Made by a program: the position numbers and the translations under genes. This document shows positions 41,990 to 55,591 of a stretch of 64,000 bases of DNA, piece by piece (the stretch's first letter is position 1; every line of letters starts with the position of its first letter). A model generated the notes under the pieces. The model had not been told where the DNA came from and did no database searches. It saw only the letters and a list, made by a program, of their open reading frames with translations. Source of the stretch: Sphagnum magellanicum (Eukaryota > Streptophyta > Sphagnopsida > Sphagnales > Sphagnaceae); assembly GCA_021904315.1 (NCBI GenBank), contig CM038912.1:18377061-18441060 (forward strand), written 5' to 3'.

Positions 41990-42627
41990 TACATGTCATA
42001 GGCAAGTTGGGTAGGTAAATAGGAAGGTAGAAAAGGTAGGTAGGTTGTAAGGTGGGAGGGAGGTGCAAGTTAGGAGGTAGGTAGATAGATAGGTATAATA
42101 CAATTGTAAGTAGGTAGGTTGAAGGTACATAAACTTAAGTAGGTTGTACAATGTTAAATAAATAGATAGATAACTTGTAGGGCCATGGTAGATGGGAGGT
42201 ACGAGGTACAAGTTTTAAGTAGGTAGGTAACATACAATTATTTAGTAGACAGGAAGGTAGGTAACATAGAAAATTATATTAAGTAGGTAGGTTGGAAGTA
42301 CATAAACTTAGGTTGGTTATAAAATGTTAGTCAACTAGGTAGGTATGTTGTAGGACATGGTAGTTGGGTGGGTGGGTGAATGGGTAGGTAAGCAAGTAGG
42401 TAAATAGTACATCTAGGTGGGTGAGGGGGTAGGTATGTAGTTAATATGTAGGTAGGTAGTATGTAAATAGGTAGGTGAGTGGGTGGGTAGGTGGGTGGGT
42501 AGGTAAATAGGTAGGTAGTACACCTAGATAGACAGGTGGGTAGGTAGGTGGGTAGGTAAGTAGGTAGTACATCTAGGTAGGTGGGTTATTAGGTAGATAG
42601 GTTGTAAGATTGTAGGTGGGAGGCCCT
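41990..42627 (+). repeat. degenerate (GTAG)n tetranucleotide array
   Basis: About 640 bp is dominated by GTAG/GTGG units (for example TAGGTAGGTAGTATG and GGGTGGGTAGG), with embedded longer near-repeats such as GGTACATAAACTTA(A/G)G, which appears near 42,124 and 42,297. This suggests amplification at both the 4-bp and the larger scale. It ends in a 14-G run. Confidence 0.85.
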
Positions 42628-42641
42628 GGGGGGGGGGGGGG
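42628..42641 (+). repeat. 14-base G run
   Basis: Uninterrupted run of 14 guanines at the end of the GTAG array. It could form a quadruplex, and its exact length is prone to sequencing error. Confidence 0.8.
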
Positions 42642-43265
42642 ACACTTAGTGTAAAGTTTGAAACCTACGTGCATCAAACAACCATTTTTAAAGGGGGTAT
42701 TAGATAATTGTCCAACCTATTTTTTATCACCCTATTATTATTTTATTTTTAGGGTTAATAACCTATCATCCATTGTTAGTCCTTTCAAGGTGTTAAAACA
42801 ACCCTTCCATGCCATGAAGCGGGTAAACATTCAAGGATTACACATTTGTTACATATCACACCATGCATCAAAATTTTAAATGAAGTCATTAAGTTCAATA
42901 GTGACGCACTTTCAAGCTCCTTGATAGACTTAAATGTGAGTCCAAGGTGAAAACAACGAAAAAATGAAGAGTTGAAGGTACGCTCTTCGGTTCACAACAC
43001 TTCGGGGGTAGAGGGGTGTGCTAAAGCTTCGAGATAGGGATTGGGAAGAATGACAAGTAAGTTAATTACTCACATGGACCTGCACAAACCAAACAACAAG
43101 TTGGTTAATGCATAGTTGGAACACTTTAGAGCACGAATGAACCACAAGCAAACATAAACTCATAAGACTCACCACGGCCTGAATATAGGGGAAGCCACCA
43201 CCTTCCCCCTTATAGTATTATCTGTGCTTGGCCATGGGGCCAACACCCAAATGTCATTTTGTCTT

Positions 43266-43946
43266 GGGACTCCCAAGTTGGGAGTCCCGGAATTCCCTAA
43301 ATTGGGACTCTCGAAACTTTGGAGGCCCATAATTTTTTGTGCAGACCTCTAATTGAGGTGAGGTCTAAAGCAAAGTTGTAACCATCATCAAGACATTTCC
43401 AACAGTATGTGGCATGCCACCTAAAAGTAAGTAAATTGAGGCAATTCCTGACTTTTAATCATTAGATGTCAAATTAACAATTTGATTCCCGGCCCTTCTT
43501 TTGGCCATAACTTGTGTTTTAAGTACCCAAATGGGTCATACAAGCCCATTTTAGACATCTATGTTCCAAGATCTTTTCAATGATATTAAAAACTTTTCAA
43601 TTTAATGAATTTTGACCCTTACAATTGCTCTATGAAAATTCAAAGTCCATTGGGACTCCAACTCCCAAAGTGGGAGTTCACTTGGGAATGTGAGGGTTCA
43701 TTCCCTCACATTTTCCTACACTCATAGGAGCATGAAATGTGACTTTCGAACTTCACTTTTGGCCTGCACCTTTGCAAACCTTTGCTTTGGTCATGAGCCC
43801 AAGGCTAAAGTTGCAACAAATAGTGTCAATTGCATTAAAGAGTCCCTTGGTGGTTCCATACATTTTGTCCATATCTTAGAATAGTGGGGCAACAAATGTT
43901 ACACAAACGCGATTGACTTAGGGAAATTTGACCCAAATTTCCCTAA
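43266..43946. repeat. cluster of four short perfect hairpins
   Basis: Perfect inverted repeats: GGGACTCCCAA/TTGGGAGTCCC at 43,266-43,288 (1-nt spacer); AACTCCCA/TGGGAGTT at 43,660-43,678 (3-nt); AATGTGAGGG/CCCTCACATT at 43,687-43,712 (6-nt); TTAGGGAAATTTG/CAAATTTCCCTAA at 43,918-43,946 (3-nt). The first two share the TGGGAGT core. No gene is nearby, so transposon ends or secondary structure of an old element are more likely than terminators. Confidence 0.7.
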
Positions 43947-46338
43947 AGACATCAACAATGTTGGTGGTTAGAATTACACCCTAGGGATTTGTAAACCCAT
44001 TAACATTGCTTGTGTTAAAAAAAACAATGTCATCCAAAGTGCATGGCACTTTTTTAATGCCTACTAAACTTGTAACCTTAGGTATCCAAAATCAATTTTA
44101 ACAAGGATGTTGAATTTATAAGGTTCAAAATTATATAAAGCACCTACATCCACCTTGACAAGACTTCATGGGCCAAACAAATGTAGGGCTCATTATGAAC
44201 ATAACAAATATGGTTTATTGGTCATTGACCTAGGTGGTTGCAAGGTAAGGTGGTTCACTTTTTATATCATAATGTAATTTTTTGCAAATGTCATGCATTT
44301 ACATGCTATTAACATGCCATAAAATCAATAACATGCTAAATTGGTGTTAGATTTATATTTTCAATTTGAATAATAATACATCAATATTAAAAAAAACATG
44401 TATGCATCAAATATATAGCAATGGACATTTGAAGTTGAAAAATATGGACTAATATTTTGTTTATGTTTTTTTATACATTCATTTTTGCATATGATTTTTT
44501 ATTTCAGATATCTTATATGGTCTCATGTTATATCAAAGGAAAAAAATCATAGATGCAAAATGTTTACTAAAAAAAAATTTAACCAAGAAAAAGTTACGGA
44601 CTTTTGAATGACTTGAAATGGGCCATATTTTCATAAGTCTGTATCATAATCATTTTTTGGTGGATTTCAAAAATAATAATCATGTAGGTTAATTTTTCCC
44701 CCTAAAATGGTTTTTTTTCATATGAACATTTGAAGTTCATTAACAACCATGCAATTATTGATTTAAATAATGATATCATAAAAGAATGTCGTTTTTACAA
44801 TATCCTATGGACTTTTAAGGGATGGTGTATTTGTTAAAAACAAGCCACTTTAGCTTGTAACCACCCACCAATTTCACCACCGAAAAAAGAAGAAGGAACA
44901 AATTGATGATCAATTTTTAAAATATTTGCAACAATTCAAAATTAGGCTACAATTTAACCCTTCCTATTATAATCTAATTAATTGTGAAATTTTTAGGGTT
45001 TCAAAGTAAAATGGAGAACATGCACATGGTTAGGTTGTGTTGGCACAACTACATTTGAATTTCACCCAAGGTTATAATTATTAAACCACATTTACCCAAT
45101 CAAGCCTATCATGCTTCCACACCCCATACTTGCTAATTCAATTTCAACAACAAAATTGAACATTTGTTCTCCAAGTTACAATACAAAGTGTGAATGAAGT
45201 TGTTCATCTAACACAATTCCCATTTTTGTAAACTCCAATAGATTTATGACAATCACATAAGCAAAAATGAAAAATGCTAGCACTATAACATTCCACCACT
45301 ATGAAGTATAAATGTTTGGGTTAACTAGCACAAGCAATTGGGGCTAAAAAATTATCAGAAAATGTTTCCATGCACACCTTCTCCTACACCCTCGAAAACC
45401 TTTCAAAAGTTTCCATTTCCAAAGGGGTTACAATCTCCCATGTGGGTAGTATTCTTATTCAAGAACCCATTGGTAGGCAAATTGCGAAATTCGATTCTGT
45501 GTGACAAAATTATGAGTTTCCAAAAAAATTCAACTTTTAAATTCAATTTCATTGAATTAAGAATTATTGTCTTCTTTCACTATTTAGTTATAAGGGCTAA
45601 TTTTTTTTAAAATTCGAATTTTAAAGTATAAACTATTTGGTGTATGGTCATAAATATATGTTTGTTTATTAACCTGCCCATACACCACTAATCCCAATTT
45701 GGTTACTATTTTGGACGAAAAATGGATGAAAAATATGAAAACCCATCTATGCATAGATGAAAAGTTGGAAAAATGAAAAAAAAGAAAAAGTTAAATGAAC
45801 AAAGGTCTGAATTGGACCTTCGAACCTCCCCTTATTTTGAGCCTCTTTGAACCTTACAAAGCTAACATTTGTTGCTGAACCTTGTAGGTTTAAGAAGCTC
45901 AAGAATCTTGGTGATGGTGGCTAGGAGATTGAACTTTGCCACATTAATACCACATAGCTCTTCCTTGGTTATAATTGCCATAACTATTGTTATTCCTCTT
46001 CAATAAACAATGTTAAACAAGGGGAAGGATCCCTTGACCTAATTGTTGCACATGTGATGACAATGAAGAGGAGGATGACAATGATTGAAAAGTTGGGTCT
46101 AAATCCCAACACCCAAAGGGCATGACAATGGCAATAACAAAACTTGTGTTACTACTAATGTTATCATTGTTGTTGCACAAGTGATGAAGACAATGATAAG
46201 AGGAAGAGGCCCCACCGTTGTTGTGTTCTTGCTATTTAATGTGAAGATGCCCATGCTAGGGTGATACATATGTAATAAAGAACAAGGTGCATAGAGAGAC
46301 CATTCCTTTGTTCTTCTTTTTTTCCCTTCAAGTTTTGT

Positions 46339-46356
46339 GGGGGGGGGGGGGGGGGG
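46339..46356 (+). repeat. 18-base G run
   Basis: Run of 18 guanines followed by AGGGGAGG. A possible G-quadruplex in gene-free DNA. The run length may be uncertain. Confidence 0.8.
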
Positions 46357-49193
46357 AGGGGAGGAGCAAAGCTTACTTGTGCTTTGTTTTTGCAAGATGC
46401 CAATGCCCCTTTAATCAACTCCACCATGCTCCACTAATAGTTATTTACCTTTGGCCCAACAATGTAATAACACCATACTCCAACAATTCAAACAACTAAG
46501 GAACACTATCATTTTTCTCTCTTCAAACTCCTAGGTATAGGCCCAATTTGAGTTCAATTCACAAAGAAGTTTTTAACCAAAAAAAATCCAAAAACATCAA
46601 ATTTGTTGGTCAAAAAGCAAATTAAGAAAACACCCAATTGCAAGTCCTACCCTTGTTGCAACCCCCCACAACAATTCAACATACAAACTCACGACTCATA
46701 AAATAGAATCTCAAGCTCTAAAAACTTGAGTCAATCTTTTTCAAGTCAAAATCTTATACATTCCAACTTGGGAGAATGCATGCCTCACACCAATTGCAAA
46801 AACAAACTACAAACTTGAAAAACTTGAAAACAAATAAACTTCACAAAACCTTCAAAACAAGATGGAAAAGCAAGAGGTGGTGCAAGAGACTCAACTTTAG
46901 AAAGATGAGTCTTTTGCACCACGACTTCACATGTTATCCCAAAGTTGAAATATCTCAAACTTGTTCACATTGTCTAACTAGTTTGCCTATTTTCTATTTT
47001 AAGAAAATACAAACTATTTAAGAATGATTTTGGAACTAACTTCGTCAAATGTTTTGGATTTTGAACATGTGATTTGTTTACTTGTTTATTTTTGAAATAA
47101 TTTTATGTTGTGTGTACTAGGAACATCATGTTTTACCATTTCAATTTAGTGTTTTTCCTAGGGTACCAAATGGAAGGAATGAACCCAAGAGGTTTTTTTT
47201 ATCAATGCCTCATTCATTTATCATCCACCATTCCTCCTTGTACAACCTTATATTATTTGTTTTGATTATGAATACTTGGTTCAATGCTCAACGATCACAA
47301 CTGACCACTCATGTACTCGCATTTCCCAATTTGCAAATTACAATTTATAACCTTTCCCCAAAACTTGCATGCTTTCAAAAAAATTGTAATTCTTGTAAAT
47401 GACAACTTACAGGATACAAACAAACTTTACAAACAAACTTTTATGTTTATCCCTTTTGTTCAACACATATCATGATCAGTGTTTGCTTGTTTCTTTTTTT
47501 TTCTTCTGGTGAGAAATCGCCAAAAGGCACCATGATTTTCTAAAAAGGGAATATTCTGTCACAAATTCTCTTTTTAAAAAAATTGCCAAATTACTCCAGA
47601 AAACTGTGTTTTTTAGGAGTGTGTCACTACATTCATGTCTACTGGCTACATATTTAAGAGTTCTCTGAAAAAGAGTTGTCAGTCAAGTCGAAATCTGCCT
47701 TGGGATGCTTGCCACCATGCCTCCATAAGGGAATTGAAAAGGAAAATATTGGTCCCAATGATAACATTAAGCACAAAGATTAAAGCAACTCCACATAAAA
47801 ATTGTGATTGTATGCCATTATATGTGATCTAGTCAACAATATGCATGTTGGAATTGGAAAAAAGACACCGATCAAGTTTCTTCTTACAACAAAGTCCATC
47901 ATGATCAAACCACTGGGAATCTGGGTTTTCTGGTGCATGGTTGTTGCCTGATAATGACAATGTTGAGGTTGCCAAGTGTGTATTTCTACAGAAATATTGC
48001 AACCTTGCAACTGTTTTCTTTTGCATTAGCAGCCTAACAACAATCATACCAATAATGTTCATACTAGCACTGGCAAGGTCTTGTGATTTAGGCAAGTTCA
48101 AGTTGAGGTGATTGCAGGCAAGTCTTGTGATTTAAGGGAGTTTTAAGTTGATGAGAAAGGAAGGTCTCCAAACTAAAGGTTCCAAATTTTGTTCAAACTA
48201 CCATTGGAATGTGACCTAGCAATTTGACCTCTTTCCAAAATTGATTAAAACATGAAGTGCTGCCCCAAAACAGATTTAAATTTTCCAAGTAATAAGTACT
48301 GCCCTATGGAAAAAAGAACAAACTTGGCCTTCCATTTTATGCCTATTATTGGTGTTTGATAGGTTGTATATAATTAACACTTCGTAATCTCTATATGTAG
48401 TTACACTGTAACCGTGTAGACTATCTGAACAAACTAATACTATAGCCCAAAAAAACTTTGTTTAGTTATGAGAAATGGAGATGAAACCAGACCTTGTCTT
48501 AACCTGTCTGGCTCAAGACTCTTTGCAAAATGACCAGACCAAAGTTTAGAAATCTAAAAGATAGATCTCAAGACTGGACTTGGGGGTTTCATCAAAAACA
48601 AAAGAAGAGTTACTACCAGGACTGAAAGTTTAGAAATCCAAAGGATAGGTCTCATGAATGGACTGAGGGTTTCATGAAAACAAAAGAAGAGTTATAACCA
48701 GGACCAAAGCTTTGTTCAGAAATCAAAAACCAGACGACACTGGTCCACACCTCCCTCTAAAATTTCCCCAATAGTAGCGAAATTGCCTGCTACAACTTCA
48801 CAAAGTGCACTACTCCCAGTAGTTGATGATACACCAGGTTTGTCGAAAAAAAGTTGAACCTGTGTCTTCTGTACTCTTCATCTGATCTCATATAAAGGTG
48901 AAAGAAAATATGGCATCCTGCGATAATCTACGGAAACTCTCAATTGAACACAAAATTCCAATTATCAACACTGTCCACTAGTGTACAACTTGACACTGCA
49001 TCCGGCAAAGAACCAATCTCAACTCTACAAGTACATTTCACCATGCATTTTGTATCCTTGAGAGCAGCCATCCACCTCAAAGAGCAACTGGTAGTGCACA
49101 TAATCTTCATTCCAGAGAATCACAAAAGTGGCCGTAAGGGAATGCAAAATGATCATTTCCTAAAAAGCTTATACAAGTGATTTGCTTGATAAT

Positions 49194-52100
49194 CTAGTTA
49201 AACAGTAGTTTCTTAAGTCTACTGACAGCTTCAATGGCAGTTTTATTTGTTGGTTCAAGAACAAGAGCTTGCCTAAAATCTGCACACACAAACAGTGATT
49301 TCAATTAGACACGGAAAAATAGAAATCTTTCATCATATTGTGCTTGTCTGTAACTGCATGCCCTGCAAAAAGGAGAGCAAAGGACATACCCATCAAGTCC
49401 CTATGTAGTGATAGAAATTGGGGGATAATGGTGAAGGGTCACCCCAGTAATGGCTTTCTGTGTGTCCTGACACTTGTAAAGAAGTAATATCCTTGGGAAA
49501 AAGAGGAACTTTCTCTCTACTTTGAAACAGATAGCAACAACAACCTGTAGAAGTTTGTGTAACAGAGATCACCCTCATAAGACTAAGCTCTTGGTGTAGA
49601 CCCCTGGCAGGTTTGTGGAGGTGAGCAGAGAGAGAACAAAAGAGTATAGGAGCTTCCTTTTCCTGGTCTCATGTGTCTTCATGATGAAAAGCAGAGGAAA
49701 CAGTTCACATGATTTTAAGCCCCTGCAGGTGAATCAAGACCTGAACAGAAGGAAATAACCACTCCAAACAAAAGGCAAGAGAGAGAATCTGCCTATGAGA
49801 ACATAGGAAAAAAGATGTTGGAGGCAAGTGTGACTGACCTTCATTTGCATCCTTGTAGTATCCCAAAAACTCCCGTGCTGTCCCTCTCCTCAGATAAGCT
49901 TTTACGCTCTGCATTGCAGTAAAACTCTCATGAACACATACTCTGCACTTGAATCGACTTGTATCATAACCTAGATCTTTGGATCACTCTAGATGCATGC
50001 ATTTTAGGATCAGCATTCTTCCACAAGTTAATTTAAGAAAGGGTGACTATTATCACCTTCTTATCAAGCCCAATTGCTTTTGTACAGTCTGCTTCTGCAT
50101 CTGGAAAGCTGTGATTTCACAAACAGAAAGGCACAGAAAAGGTTTCAGAATCCTTCTCGCTAGAATTGAGGATTAGTTTAAACTTCCAGATGTTGCAATG
50201 TGAATTCTTAATGCACATCACTGTCACGAAGACCTTCCTTTAACTGCCGACCTCAGACTTTACAACTCAAAATCAACTTCCTTCCCAATGCACTGTAGGT
50301 ATTGCTTCATCTTAAAATTGGGTTCTACTTGGTTGTGGCTCCATAATTTCTCATTGGTCACCCATCCCAGTTATTTTCCAGCCCAAAGTACTGAACTTCA
50401 GAGTTCAGGTAACATCTACTGTATGCACCCCACTTTAGCAACCACCTTTTTGATACAAATGAACTGTAAGTAGCAATCTTTCCTCAAACCAAGAACCCTT
50501 GGATGCTGGCCCAAACTTTACATCAAATTCAGGAACATGAACCACCTGCATGAAAGTGGGGCAAGAATCATGGATGGGAGGCCTGTACATAACAACCAAG
50601 GCAGAACAACTATTGCTAATTGGTCTCATTCACCCTTATCATGCCAGAGACTTTCAGTTCAAGAAACTACCTGCACAGTTGAAGGTAAGCCATGGCCCGA
50701 TTATTATAATAAGTTGCACTTTGACTGTCAATCCGAATGGCATCAGTGTAATGACCAACAGCTTTTCGGAAATCCTTTTCCTTGAATGCAGCATTACCCT
50801 GCTTCCATTAACCATGCATACAAAGTTGGAGAAACAACTGAAGAGCACATTTTAGGTGTATTGATCAAGGGTTGCTGAGGGACCCTACAATTGCCATTTC
50901 CAGTATCATTCAGAGAGGCAATGTCTTCAGATGATTCAGATGGAAAACAGCAGATTACAATTTTCCTGAGACATAAGATGAGAGAAAACTACTTGCTTGC
51001 TGTGTGTTGTTGAACTTAGCAAGCTGTAAGTTAATGTTGCCTAACCTGAGAGACAGCACAGGTTCCAATGCCAGAAATAGACATGTCAAACACACAATCC
51101 ATCCCACTAGGTTACCACTAATGCTCTTCAGTTGTATGGACCTATTCAAGAGTTACATTTGAGCTAGCAATGACGAATTCCAACCTTCTCCTTGGCAATT
51201 TCAGCAGCATTGACAGAGCCACTCCTGCTGGCCAATGAAGCTTGATTTGGCACTGCAACCTTGGCCTCTTCTTGGATTGTAGAATACAGCGCAACCACTG
51301 TATCAAGTAAAAACCGATCTGATCCCTGCCTTGCCAGCAAAGACACTGCTAGTGGAGCATTCTCATACTTTCCCACTGGCAAGCTCACCTGGACAGTCAC
51401 CATAAATTTGCATTAAGAGCAGCAATTCATCACTCTGGAGATGCACATATTGTTGACACAGGAAAAGAGGATTTTCCTCCCTACCCAACCTCCTGGTCTA
51501 TATCTTCAAATTGGACGTGCTGCTTCAGAAAACCTTTTGAGGCATTCTTATGCAGGCAAAGAAACAATAAATGAAAAGTAAAGGTAATTACAACAAGGCC
51601 TAACCTGACAGCAACCAGACATCCCAGCGACACTTAGCAAAGAAAATGCTCGATTACGGAAGTCCTCCAAAGTGCTCCCACTTGTATTTAGCTTTGGAGG
51701 TATGCTCGGAGCCGTTGGCAACACCAAGAGAGTATCATTCTGTACCAAAACACAATAAATCACAAAAATGCTCCTATTACAATAACCAGCAAACCCTAGT
51801 GCAGCAGTACTCAAGAAAGCATTTGTCACAGTGGCATGGGCATCAGTGATCTTTCAGCTGACATTTACCTTGAGAAGTTCATTGATGGCAAACTGAGCTT
51901 CTTCTCTCACTTTTTGAACTAGTGGGACTAAATGTAAGCTTGTGTCTAGTGCAGCTTGGACTCGCACTGAGGTATTTGATCCCAACTCAGGCTTCACAGC
52001 AACTAACCATTCTTCATGGTTGGTCTTAAACTCCCATCTGCTCCAAATAATGATAGCCACTTGGTTATCCAATGGAGATACTGTTGTCTACCTGATCTAG

Positions 52101-54790
52101 CACCTCTGCTGAGCAGCATGAAGATATCCATCTAACAAGATGCCCAAACAGAGTCCATGGAGAGACACTTGTCCCTTGAACGGATTGGATTCAAATTCAA
52201 GCACTGGCACAAACTTGGAGCAGTTCAACCAAAAAATAACCAAGTCATGTGTTATTAACACAAACCACTCTGTCAGTAACACCTGTCAAACACCACCCTG
52301 TATATTTGGGTGCAACAGATACCTTTGCAGTAACTGCATTGCAGTTCGAAGGAGATCAAGTGATCCCAGATGAGTGCCTCCACTGAGCTCCTTTCCAAAT
52401 TCCTTGAGACTTGGCAGATTTGTAGCTACAAATTCTCCAAGATTCACATGATGCAATACCTGACCTATTCAAATGAGAACAAAACACTGTAGTGCTTGTA
52501 TGTTAAAGCCTAAACATCTCTTTTGCTTGCAATCACAACCCAGACATTCAACTAAGAAACTTGCTCTTTAAGACAATCTAGATCCAGCTAAAACACTGCA
52601 GGTAGTGATAACAAACATCTGAACAGAACAGCACAGTGAAAAGCAGAAGCACAACGTACGTCCAAGGAGCCTTTGAACTGATCTTATGACTGCACCAAGA
52701 GAGTGCTCATTGGGAACTATAGACAAATTAAAGCAATCATCAGCAATTAAAAAACGTCGTGGTTGCCGCACATCCATGAAAGGCAGCTGCAGAAGAATAT
52801 GACCCACTTCTCGCAATACCACTGGGTCCTTGGCAAACCATCCTGCACAAAAGACTCCAAGCAGTCAATTCACAAGACAATCCACCACCCCAAGCCACAT
52901 GTAGAACTTTGATGTTGCAATGACACCAATTTCACCCTGCAACAAACAACAATACATATTGGGCCCTGAAAAGCATGGGCAGAATCCTGTTCACTGTTGA
53001 GCAAGCTTAAACTCAAATGGACAGGGAAATGTCAAGGGCATCCAGGTACTAGCCCACCAAGTAGGCTTTGGGTGGAAGACATGTAAATACCAACAGTGTC
53101 AAAACTCTGTGCCATGGGTATAACCCCCACAACTGGAATGACCCCATGAGAGGGGCGGAACCCTAGGATGCCACAATAAGCTGCCGGTATCCGCACACTC
53201 CCACCTGTGTCTGTGCCTGGCATACCATAAAGGAAGGACATAAGAATGCAATAATTACAATACTCAGTTTGAAGAATGAAAGAACACATGTGAACCATAT
53301 TTCATAAGCCCAATTATTCCCCAGTTTGAAAATATACCAAGTGAGAAATCAACTAAATCAGCAGCCACTGCAACTGCTGACCCACTGGATGAACCTCCAG
53401 GAATTCGTGATGGAGCAGCTGGATTCACAGGAGTTCCATAGTGTTTGTTCTCACCATTGATACTGCAAGCAGCACAATCATGATGAGAAAATGGGATGTG
53501 AACATTGGAACTGCATTGGCAGTGGCAAAACTGGCCATATCATCTAATTGCAGAGAAAGATTCACAAAATCACTTTGAAGATAACACTACAATAAGTGCA
53601 GTCATACCCTTATGAGTGTCACTCACAAAGTAGAGCTCATCATCTTCATCAGAACCAAAAATGTAGACAAAAAATACAAACCAGTAGTGTAGAATGTACA
53701 GCTCAGAGATCATGTAGCTATGTAAGAAACAAGGGTTGATACACTCATAAAGTGCATGCACACTATCTGACTGCACAAACGAAAGCTAAATCACAAATCT
53801 TAGCTGTAAAAACAGATTGAGACGATGATCAGCTTGATTCATGAACACATAAGCAACCAAAGGCAAATTGCAGATTGGCAATTGAAGCTCCTCAGCAACT
53901 ACTACCTGTAAGCAAGCTCATCCATGTGTGTCTTGCCAATGCACTTAGCACCAGCATCCACAAGAACTTTGACTGCTGGTGCTGTACTAAATGCAGGTTT
54001 GTGAGTATTTGCCCAGTCTGGATTTCCAAAGCCTGTAACATATCCTTCCACATTGAATCTGCCAAACAGGACAGAAAGCTCTCAGTTCACCAGGTAACCA
54101 GAAAAAAACTGTTACAACTCCTACCTCCATAACTCCTGCAAAATGTAAACTCCTCATTGTGCATTGGATCTCAAATTTAGCTCTGTCCTACAAACTCCAG
54201 TCAAAACAGTTAGCTACATTCCAGGACAACTTGTGAAATAGTCAAAAGGAGCATGTCAAAGGCAACATTCTAGCACAATCACTACATTTATAAAAGTGAA
54301 CAATTACTCTTGTCATATCATGACAGAACACTAATTCTCCCAGAAAAGAGAGGATAAGACAACAAATCCTCAAAAAACAGCCCCGTACAATACAAATTGG
54401 AGGACCAACTATTACAAGTTGGACATATTCGTGGCTACAAAACAATCTAGAGAAATAAATCTAAACAGAGACAAAAGTTGCAAAGAATTTCCATTTTCTT
54501 CATTGCGCTTATGCAGAAACGCAGAAACACGTATGTAGCTGGCGTTTTACAATAGAAAATGAAGTGTCGTGGACCTACATGTCTTTGACTGCAAAGGTCA
54601 GGCCAGAGAGAGGATGTGGAGCACTCGGAGGTGCTGGTTGTGGGGGAGGTAACAACTCGAAATAGCAAATGAAAGCACCACTGTCCTTCTTGCCAGCTAG
54701 ACTTAGGGCTCGCCTGACAATGAAGATGCCGGCTATGCCTAAGCCGAGCAGCACTCCAAAAGACCTTGCCAAAAATTTGTCGCTCGGCAT
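49194..54790 (-). CDS. TOC64: TOC64: outer-envelope amidase-like receptor with TPR domain
   Basis: Thirteen minus-strand exons: 54,790-54,579; 54,058-53,906; 53,462-53,338; 53,216-53,091; 52,842-52,660; 52,464-52,323; 52,037-51,869; 51,739-51,605; 51,388-51,185; 50,798-50,671; 50,108-50,057; 49,908-49,839; 49,279-49,194. Phases agree, giving 594 residues, the family size. Residues 11-26 are a membrane anchor. An amidase-signature domain (about 60-440) and three TPR units (about 476-590, with [21 protein letters not shown] and ALVLEP) follow. TOC64 sits in the chloroplast outer envelope, and its TPR binds the EEVD tail of Hsp90/Hsp70 carrying preproteins. OM64 is a mitochondrial relative, but [10 protein letters not shown] and GWFAKDP...HILLQLPF favour TOC64. 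Unusually, K69, S146 and S170 keep the Lys-cisSer-Ser triad. The ATG at 54,790 is the first in-frame ATG after an upstream stop. Confidence 0.93.
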
Positions 54791-55481
54791 GTTTCGGTTA
54801 GTTCCTAAAAACAGATTCAATTTCTGCACTGCTTCAGACAGCTCGACACGGAAGAAACTTTGCAGACGCTCTGACGGTTCTCCTCCCTTCACAGTTCGTT
54901 AAAAAACGATACGGTTGCACGGTTCTCTCTTCGGCATCACTCCCTGTAAAGTGTACAAATTCCAACTTAGCTCCTCCAAAATTTGGTACCATCAACGACG
55001 AAATGTCTTAAAAGTAATTTGCTCTAAATAGGTAGCTTTAACAGACTTCGTATCCTTCCCGGAAACCCTTTATTTCGTCCAAAAACATAGACTAGTCCAC
55101 AAGTGCAGACACTAGACTGGAGTGCTCGAAAATAGTCAGGATTCAAATTGTTTCAAAACCGTGTTAGGGGGGCTTCACGTCATAATAAAGAACTAGGGGG
55201 CACCATAAACAGGCAACATCCCCCCTTTGAGGATTTCCCCAACATTCAATAACCGCAACCTGTCAATCGAAATAAGACTATTCATTCACAAGTTCGAAAA
55301 AGAGTGAAGATAAACCCGACACGCACCGCCTCCTTCAGAAACCTCTGTCGAGTCGCATCAAATCTTCCACAAAACAGGTTCAAGAACTAGGGACGAAGAC
55401 GGGAGGAGGCAAAGTAGTACACAATAGCATTCAAGTCTGCAAAGAATTCAGAAGGGAGTCCGTCTTGTCCGTCCGACCGCA

Positions 55482-55517
55482 ACGCAACGCACCGCACCGC
55501 ACCGCACCGCACCGCAC
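55482..55517 (+). repeat. (CGCAC/CGCAA)n pentanucleotide repeat
   Basis: About seven 5-bp units, first CGCAA then CGCAC, in the TOC64 upstream region. It is CpG-rich and contrasts with the AT-rich surroundings. Confidence 0.8.
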
Positions 55518-55591
55518 CCGGGCTTGGAATGCTGCACTGTTATGCGAGAGAGAGAGACGGTCGTGACTTAGGGTTGGAAGCAGCAGAGCTC

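Larger units (their letters stand above)
42642..49193. other. intergenic DNA between repeats and TOC64
   Basis: No gene is recognised. It includes the hairpin cluster at 43,266-43,946 and an 18-G run at 46,339-46,356. The last kilobase or so before 49,194 is less AT-rich and probably includes the 3' untranslated region of the minus-strand TOC64 gene. Confidence 0.5.

Noticed and set aside
50435-50629. Minus-strand open frame reading [13 protein letters not shown] between TOC64 exons 10 and 11
   Set aside because: It does not resemble a TPR, and the exon at 50,057-50,108 ([17 protein letters not shown]) joins exons 10 and 12 in phase with the expected TPR sequence, so this stretch is intronic.
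54791-54892. Upstream extension of TOC64 starting from a GTG at 54,892
   Set aside because: GTG is not a normal plant nuclear start, a stop codon lies just upstream in the same frame, and family similarity begins after the ATG at 54,790.
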